Of a stretch of DNA of 64,000 nt, positions 14,001-23,100 are shown piece after piece. Below the pieces are notes generated by a model. It worked only from the letters and a program-made list of their open reading frames with translations. It searched no databases and was not told where the DNA came from. Both the position numbers and the translations under genes were made by a program. Each line of letters starts with the position of its first letter. Positions within the stretch are counted from its first letter, which is position 1. The stretch spans positions 32,334,956 to 32,398,955 of the forward strand of contig CM049318.1 in the NCBI GenBank assembly GCA_026874595.1. Reading direction: 5' to 3'. The stretch comes from Sipunculus nudus. Lineage: Eukaryota > Annelida > Sipuncula > Golfingiida > Sipunculidae.

Positions 14001-17000
14001 CAGAAAAACCTTACCGACCGTGCCAGTTAATAAAAATTCTTTATTTTATATTTCGGTGTGCATCTACTGAATGTGTTCTAAATGAAGCTTTTCCTACAAT
14101 TTCAGCCATCTTTGGAAGGAATGGTGAAACAAAGAAACCCTATCAAGACAAAGAAAATATTTTACCCGAGTTACAGAAAGCAGGCTGCCACCCTGGTTTA
14201 CAGGAACACTTTCCGGAAGCCTTGTCGCATGACGCTGTTTCGCATCCTTCTCCGCACACTCCAGAACAGTTAGAGAGAAATCTGGCCTCCTTACATGGGC
14301 AGGCTCCGTCACGAAAATCGCATGTCATGTTCAAACAACCATCGCTGCAGTTGCGACTGCAGTCAGGTCCATACATTCCTACTTCGCAGACTATATCAAC
14401 AGATCAAGAAACATTAAACTTGGAAAATAATCAATGCAAAATGCATGTCTTTCCGGTTAATTAATTATCAATATACTTTTTCAGTTATTCTGCGAATTAC
14501 ATACTAAATTCGCAGATGGGAGGATGTCGGTCGCACTGACCTTTTTTAAAATATATAGGGCTTATTTTTACTGACCGCCCTTGATTTCAGGTACACGTTG
14601 CAAGGGCCAGCGATGATGAATTGACGCTTGCTTAAGGAAGTTAACTGACATAGCGCGATTCCTATACCTCAGTTGGATTGCAATAAGGTAAGCAGAAAAA
14701 TCTTACTGACTGTGCCAGTTAATAAAAAAATCCTTTCTTTCATATTTTAGTGCGTATCAACTCAATGGGTTCTAAATTTAGCTTTTCGCACATACAGCCA
14801 TCTTTGGAAGGAATGGTGGAACAAAGCAGCCCTATCAAGACAAAGAAAATATTTTACCCGAGTTACAGAAAGGAGGCTGCCACCCTGGTTTACAGGAGCA
14901 CTTTCCGGAAGCCTTGTCGCATGACGCTGTTTCGCATCCTTCTCCGCACACTCCAGAACAGTTGGAGAGAAATTTGCCCGCCTTACATGGGCAGGCTCCG
15001 TCACGAAAATCGCATGCCATGTTCAAACAACCATCGCTGCAGTTGCGACTGCAGTCAGGTCCATACATTCCTACTTCGCAGACTATATCAACAAATCAAA
15101 AAACATGAAACTTGGAAAATAATCAATGCAAAATGCATGTCTATCCGGCATATAATTATTAATATACTGGTGGTTTAGTATACTTTTTTTTAGTTATTCT
15201 GCGAATTACATACTAAATTCGCAGATGGAGGGATGTCGGTCGCAATTAAGTTATATAGGGCTTATTTTTATTGACCGCCCTTAATTTCAGGTACACGTTG
15301 CAAGGGTCAGCGATGATGAATTGACGCTTGCTTAAGGAAGGTTGACGGACATAGCGCGATTCCTATACCTCAGTTGGATTTCAATTAGGTAAGCAGGAAA
15401 ATAAAACTGACTGTGCCAGTTAATAAAAATCCTTTCTTTCATATTTTAGTGCGTATCAACTAAATGTGTTCTAAATTTAGCTTTTCGCACATTCAGCCAT
15501 CTTTGGAAGGAATGGTGAAACAAAGAAACTCTATCAAGACAAAGAAAACATTTTACCCGAGTTACAGAAAGGAGGCTGCCACCCTGGTTTACAAGAGCAC
15601 TTTCCGAAAGCTTTGTCGCATGACGCTGTTTCGCATCCTTCTCCGCACACTCCAGAACAGTTGGAGAGAAATCTGCCCGCCTTACATGGGCAGTCGCCGT
15701 CGCGAAAATTGCATGTCATGTTAAAACAACCATCGCTGCAGTTGCGACTGCAGTTAGGTCCGTACATTCCTTCTTCGCAGACTACATCAAAAGATCAAGA
15801 ACATCAAAAATGGTAAATATTCTATGCAAAATTCATGTATATCCGTTTAATTAATTATCACTATTCTGGAGGTTTAGTATAAACGTTTTAGTTATTCTGC
15901 GAGTTACACACTTAATTCGCAGATCGGAGGATGTCGGTCGCACTGACCTAATTTAAGGTATATACGGGCTTATTTTCACTGACCACCCTGGATTTCAGTT
16001 TCAAGTTTCTAGGGTCAATGGTGATGAGTTGACTCTTGCTTAAGGAAGGAAGGGGAACATAGCGCGAATTCCATACCTCAGTTGGATTGCAATAAGGTAA
16101 GCAGAAAAATCTAACTGACTGTGCCAGTTAATAAAAATCCTTTCTTTCATATTTTAGTGCGTATCAACTCAATGTATTCTAAATTTAGCTTTTCGCACAT
16201 TCAGCCATGTTAGGAAGGAATGGTGTAACAAAGAAACTCTATCAAGACAAAGAAAACATTTTACCCGAGTTACAGAAAGGAGGCTGCCACCCTGGTTTAC
16301 AGGAGCACTTTCCGGAAGCCTTGTCGCATGACGCTGTTTCACATCCTTCTCCGCACACTCCAGAACAGTTGGAGAGAAATCTGCCCGCCTTACATGGGCA
16401 GGCTCCGTCGCGAAAATCGCATGTAATGTTCAAACAACCATCGCTGCAGTTGCGACTGCAGTCAGGTCCGTACGTTCCTTCTTCGCAGACTATATCAAAA
16501 GATCAAGAACATCAAATATGGGAAATAATCAACTCAATAGTAATGTCAATCCGGTTATTTAATTATCGAGAAACTGAAGGTTAATTATAAACTTTTTAGT
16601 AATTCTGTAAGTTACAAACAAGATTCGCGGATCGGAGGATATCGTTCGGACTGACCTTATTTCAGTTGTATACGCGCTTATTTTTATTGACCGCCCTGGA
16701 TATCAGGTACAAGTTTCTTGGGTCAACGGTGATGAGTTGATGCTTGCTTAAGAAAGGTTGACGGACAGAGCGCGATTCCTATACCTCATTTGGATTTCAA
16801 AAAGGTAAGCTGAAAAACCTAATTGACTGTGCCAGTCAATAAGATCCCTTTCTTTCATATTTCAGTGCATATCAACTGAATGTGTTCTAAATTTAGCTTT
16901 TCGCACATTCAGCCATTTTTGGAAAGAAGAGTAAAACAAAGAGATCCTATTGAGACAAAGAAAATATTTTACCCAAGTTACAGAAAGGAGGCTGCCACCC

Positions 17001-20000
17001 TGGTTTACAGGAGCACTTTCCGGAAGCCTTGTCGCATGACGCTGTTTCGCATCCTTCTCCGCACACTCCAGAACAGTTGGAGAGAAATCTGCCCGCCTTA
17101 CATGGGCAGGCGCCGTCGCGAAAATCGCATGTCATGTTCAAACAACCATCGCTGCAGTTGCGACTGCAGTTAGGTCCGTACATTCCTTCTTCGCAGACTA
17201 CATCAACAGATCAAGAAACATCAAACTTGGAAAATAATCAATGCAAAATGCATGTCTATCCGGTTAATTAATTATCAATATACTGGCGGTTTAGTATACT
17301 TTTTCAGTTATTCTGCGAATTACATACTAAATTCGCAGATGGGAGGATGTCGGTCGCAATTAAGTTATATAGGGCTTATTTTTATTGACCGCCCTTGATT
17401 TCAGGTACAAGTTGCAAGGGTCAGCGATGAGGAGTTGTCGCTTGACAAAGGAAGGTTGACGGACAAAGCGCGATTCCTATACCTCAGTTGAATTTCAATA
17501 AGATCAGCAAGATAACCTTCCCGACTGTGCCAGTTAATAAAAATCCTTTCTTTCATATTTCAGTGCATATCAACTGAATGTGTTCTAAATTTAGCTTTTC
17601 GCACATTCAGCCATTTTTGGAAAGAAGAGTAAAACAAAGAGATCCTATCGAGACAAAGAAAATAATTTACCCGAGTTACAGAAAGGAGGCTGCCACCCTG
17701 GTTTACAGGAGCACTTCCCGGAAGCCTTGTCGCATGACGCTGTTTCGCATCCTTCTCCGCACACTCCAGAACAGTTGGAGAGAAATCTGCCCGCCTTACA
17801 TGGGCAGGCGCCGTCGCGAAAATCGCATGTCATGTTCAAACAACCATTGCTGCAGTTGCGACTGCAGTTAGGTCCGTACATTCCTTCTTCGCAGACTATA
17901 TCAAAGATCAAGAACATCAAACATGATGGGTGGATACGGAGGGAGGGTATTTTAGAATCAATAATTTCAATGTCATTTGACAGTGTCAAAATAAAGGAAA
18001 ATTTACATAAAAAAAAACAAAAAAAAAAAACTGGTGGTGCATCTAGTCTCCAGGAACTGAGGGAACAAGTAATTGTCAATTACCACACCAGGTTTCGGGC
18101 CACTAGTGGACCAGAGCTCAGAACTTGATATGATTGATGTCAAAAATAGAAAATAAAAAGTAGAAAAAATATGGGTGGCACCACCAGTTTTCGAGAACTG
18201 ACAAAACTGGTAATGTTTAATATTCAATGGCAGATTCAAAACTATCAAGTTCATTAATTATCGAGATACTTGAGATTTTGTATAAAATGTTGAGTTATTC
18301 TGTGGGGTACAAACAAGATCCGCAGATCGGAGTATATACGTCGTATTGATTTACTTTCAGGTTTATAAGGAGACTTTTTGACCTTACTGGATTTCAGTTA
18401 CATGTTTATATTTCTAGGGTCAGCGGCTACGATTTGTGAATTGCTAAAGGACGGATGGATGGACGACGGACAAAGCGCCATTCCTATAGCTCACTCAGGT
18501 AATCTGATGATGCCTACCGACTGGGCCAGTCTATGAAACATCTTTTGTCCATGGTTCACTGTATAACCACTGAATGTGTTCTAAAGTTGATCTAGTACAT
18601 TGTTGATACAGCTTTTTGCAGATTCAGCCATCTTTGAAAGGAATATGGAAATAATGAAACAGTTTCAAGATAAAAAAATGTATATTACCTGTGTTACACA
18701 TTGAAGGCTGCCACCCTGGTTTACAGGAACATTTGCCAGAAACCTTATCGCAAGACATTGTCACGCATCCGTCTCCACATACACCAGAACAATCAGAGAG
18801 AAATCTGCCAGCTTTACATGGACAGGAACCGTCGAGTAAATCGCATGCCATGTTAAAACAACCATCTCTGCAGTTGAGACTGCAGTCAGGTCCGTGCTTT
18901 CCGACTTCACAGACTAGATAAGGATGGAAACATCATCAGATTTCTGCTGGATAAATGAAATTGAAATTAATGATGAAAGCCTACGAATATCAATGTGATC
19001 TGAAGTGGTGAACAAAACTACTCTGTGCAAAGAAAGCACAAAAGAGACTACTTTCAAGGAATTTAAATGAATTTCTTATCGATAAGAAATGACAGGAACT
19101 TTTCCAAAGCTAGTTCGTGCAGTCCTGCACGTCTTAACAAGATAACACATGGTTATAAAAAGTATCTAAAGAGGATAAAATCAGAAAAAGAACTGATTTT
19201 ATGGGTTAAACCCGTTTAAGTTGTCTGCCACAGAACGTTTTGGAATATATGGTACTTTACTTAGCATTTTACCCTTATGCTGAAAGACAAGCGACTTCCA
19301 AACAGGCAAAACGTATCTCTTTCTGCCTATTTTATCTATTAAAGTTAATCTTTAACTCGGAGGCAAATCAGTCAAAAATGGTGATTACCAAACAAAAAAC
19401 ACCCGATATATGGATTCCATACGATTTATTCAGAAAGAAATGTGACTGAACAGATATACAGTTTTGCGATGTACCAAGCTGGCAATCTTAAACTAAATAG
19501 TTTATATAAACTTCTATAAACTCCTTGCTTAAACTACAGCCTTAGATTTGAAGATTCATAGAGATAAGGTCACTGTGGGTTTTTGTACTTCACACGTTTG
19601 TTATGTCACACGTATGTCAGAAATAGATATGGCAACTTGAAATAGCGTAATCGTTTTTGCAGCTTTTTCTAGACACGTCATATTCCTGGCGCCGAACATT
19701 GGCTATATTGATTCAAAATCATAAAGGCCGGCCAGATTAACCCCTTCTATAAAAGCTTATTTCTAGCGGTAAACAAAATAAATCTACAACAAATATCGCG
19801 AAAAAAAGACGGGCAAGGGTGTTGGAACAGAGTATACTACTGGAGGTTCCTCGAAATCTAACCTTATTTGAATCAGAGATATAATTTTATAACATGTGAA
19901 ATTTCGAATAATATTTAGGTTTGGGCTTAGTTTGGAGTAGGGCTGGCTTAAAATGCTGGTGGTGAGTTGGTAGAATCTCAGTAAGACTTTATGTTACAGG

Positions 20001-20141
20001 TAAATCTATTTAAAAAATCCTATCCTACCTACTCACGCAGCATTACTGAAGTCACTAAAAGTTTGCATGGTTTTGACTATTCAAGTATAGAAATTTGTTA
20101 GGAAAAACTTTAACATTGACAGTGAAGGTGTTTTTTGTCTC

Positions 20142-20178
<37 letters not shown>

Positions 20179-23100
20179 CATGTGTTTCTAAAGACCAATA
20201 TTCACACAGAGAACATGCTCTAATGCCCTTTACATAAAAAGAGGAAAGTATAATATTTAAATGACTTATCATAAATTTAAAGATGAATAGATAATGAGAA
20301 CTGAAACACCAGGATCGATAAAAAATAATAATAATAAACTAAAATAAGATATTACACCTTATGTGATTTTTCTTACTAGATGTAAAATGTTTAATTTGTT
20401 GCCAAATGTATCTAGATCACGACCAGATAGTAAAATTGCATGGCATCTTCTGGTTCAGTCATAGGCACTTATAAACAAGTATGGTCTCAGTAGGCGGTTA
20501 AAACACAGGTAAAGCTGTGACTCATCAACAAAAAAGTGTTTACTGAGGCTATGTTTATCAATGATTTTGCCGAGTGGAGAGGTGAAACAAGTGAAAAGCA
20601 GAGGTCCCAAAACTGAGGCTTGGAGAATGCCGTAACCGAGGGAGGGGCTTGGAAGTCACTGCTTTCACCAGTACAGATTGAGTCCTACCCCTAAGGTAAG
20701 TGCTGAACCAGTTCAAAGCATCATCTTGGACGCCAAATGTGTTATCTAGTCTCCGGGGCAAGAGTTGATGACAGATGGTATCAATATTTATTGGTATTCA
20801 TAATCTTTATAATACATACACATCGTTTTGAATGGACTCAACTCTCATAATTGAAACCATATGTACCACCATATATTTCGTTGAAGTTCCAGTTGCCGAT
20901 TTGTTGTGTAAATAAAAGTGTTCAATGACATTGCTTTATCACTATGGCTAATTAACCCATGTTACACTTGACCCACCAATATTTCTATGTTTATAATAAT
21001 TATTTATTATATAGTAGTAAAGTATTGATCTGCTGTATTTTATACAAAACAATGTAATGGTTGAAAAACAAAACCGAGCGAACAAATTCTGCTTTGTTTT
21101 TTAGGCGTCACCAGCTGGTTAAACTGTCTCATAATTGTTTTTGAAAAAGTGTTTTAACTGAAGCGTCAATGTGCGTTGATAGTGTATACTCGCGTGCAGC
21201 TTTTGCATGTAGTAAACATAGTATAGCTAGTACAGAAGCGGATCCCGGGGCCTTTTTTTTAACCGCTGAGGCAACCTTTTTGTAGGGTTTCTGACAAATT
21301 TTGCGGCCTGGACCCTCCCTTTTCCGGATCCTTTTTCCTGTTTTTCATTAGGCTTCCTGAGTTCGGCCCCCTTTTAATAAATCCTGGATCCGCCCCTGTT
21401 GTATCAGTCGTTCTCGTATCAAGATGTTCTTCAGCTTTCGACGGAGTTGCAGTCGTTACAATAAAGGTTTCAAATAAATGTAATCTGTGTTTTTGTACCT
21501 GTGCACTAACAAATAATTTTTTAGCTGTATTTAATTGATCACATATATTTAACACGTGTATTTTAACACATAATTACGGAATGACTAAATCTACAATATA
21601 TTACATATAAGTCAACATAAAGCTGAATGGGCCATCTGCAGTTGTCCATTATATATGTGAAGATCAGGTTTATATTTAATTCCTGTACGCCAAGAATACA
21701 AGCTATCATATTTTTTTCTTCAGCCAGTAAATAACAGAGAAGTAAAGTTAGTAATGTAGCAATAAAATTGTAAAAAATGTAGATTGCAAAAAGCAAACTT
21801 AATATTTCAAGCTCAACATTGCAACAAACCAAGATGTTAAATTAAGTATGATCGCGGAAAGACAGTTTTTTTTATGGTGGGATTAATATTTTTTGGTTGA
21901 AATTAAAAGGGGATTTAAATTTTTAAACACATTCCATGGATATATTACAGTAATTATGCTACTCACTCTCAGTACAGTGGTCTCCTGTTTCCTCAGGCCT
22001 ACAAATGCAACTTCCGTCAGTTTGTCTACATCTGCTGTCTAGACAAGAAGACGGACACGTTTGGTTACAGGTGACACCGTAAAACCCGTTAGCGCATGCG
22101 CATGAGCCATCTTTTTTGTCACATACTGAGTTGTTACAGCCATAGCTGCAGCTTAAGTTACAGCGCTCCCCGTAGTAACCATGTTTACACACATCGCAGG
22201 CACCGGTGGTCGTGTCACATGGACCTGTGCACCAATGGGAACACGCTTTGCTGCAGTTCTGCCCGTATTTTTCTCCACTGCACACTGCAAACATTTGGCA
22301 ATATGTTAAAAATTAATTGAAAATTAATATAATGCATGTTGGATTGACTCAGTTTGATATTTAAAAATTAAATGATTCTTCTTCAAGTCACTAACAACAG
22401 AAATGAGTAATTACAACATGGCCGCTAAATATAAATCACCTTTCAAAATTTTATATTATCTTGTAATAAAGACTAATTTATGATAACGTGTAAGCAAATG
22501 TAACATTTTATGATAATTATGGTGTTATGCGTATTAAGAATATCATGCACAAAGAGTCCTAACCAAGATCAATAAACGCTTTTAAGAAAATAAATTCCGT
22601 CTTATTTCATTCTCTTTGACAGGTTTCAGATAACATATCTAATGAAATTATATATGGTCATTTCATGTAACTAAGAATAAGCGGTGAAGTAAGTACAGTT
22701 GGAATAACGTTATAATTATGTAATTTCCATTATCATGTAAATTTCTTTGTATGTAGAATAAACATTCTGTATTTTGAAAACCACAAAATTTGCTAAAACA
22801 GTTACTGGTATCTTAATGGCCTAATGGACATAGGCCTGGACAACATCGCCTTCGATTTCTAAGCCTTTCTAATGACTTTGTGCTAATGTGTTTAAAAAAT
22901 CCAACTATATATGTATTAAACTCCTATAACTTTTTCAAATTCTGTGGTTGCTTTTTTTGTTCGTGAAGGTTTCCAATTTGAGATATTAGCAAAAGGAAAA
23001 TTAACCCGAAAAAAAAACCCTCTGTGAATAAGAGGTTCTATCGTGGAAGGTAAGTTGCAACATTAAGGATTGGTATTAAGTATATAAATGACAATAGATG

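Larger units (their letters stand above)
5544..18914 (-). repeat. Tandem array of EGF exon plus intron units (about 0.65-0.71 kb)
   Basis: Eighteen complete and two partial exon copies are arranged head to tail. Exon-to-exon spacings are 710, 709, 710, 689, 707, 708, 658, 708 and 658 bp for the first ten copies, then about 690-710 bp up to E18. The gap between E18 and E19 is larger because of inserted repeat DNA. The introns are conserved as well as the exons: every unit carries the stretches around CCTCAGTTG, TGTGCCAGTTAATAAAA and TCGCACATTCAGCCAT. The whole exon-intron unit has therefore been copied or homogenised. Near-identical copies also make this region prone to copy-number error in assembly. 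Confidence 0.9.

Noticed and set aside
5937-17871. Long conserved plus-strand open frames over every array exon (reading AATLVYRSTFRKPCRM and similar)
   Set aside because: They are the antisense of the EGF exons. The minus strand has the Cys spacing, splice sites and family resemblance; the plus-strand frames lack all three.
5544-18914. Regularly spaced repeats that could suggest a CRISPR array or satellite
   Set aside because: The units are about 0.7 kb and contain spliced coding exons, in a eukaryotic context; there are no short repeats with unique spacers.
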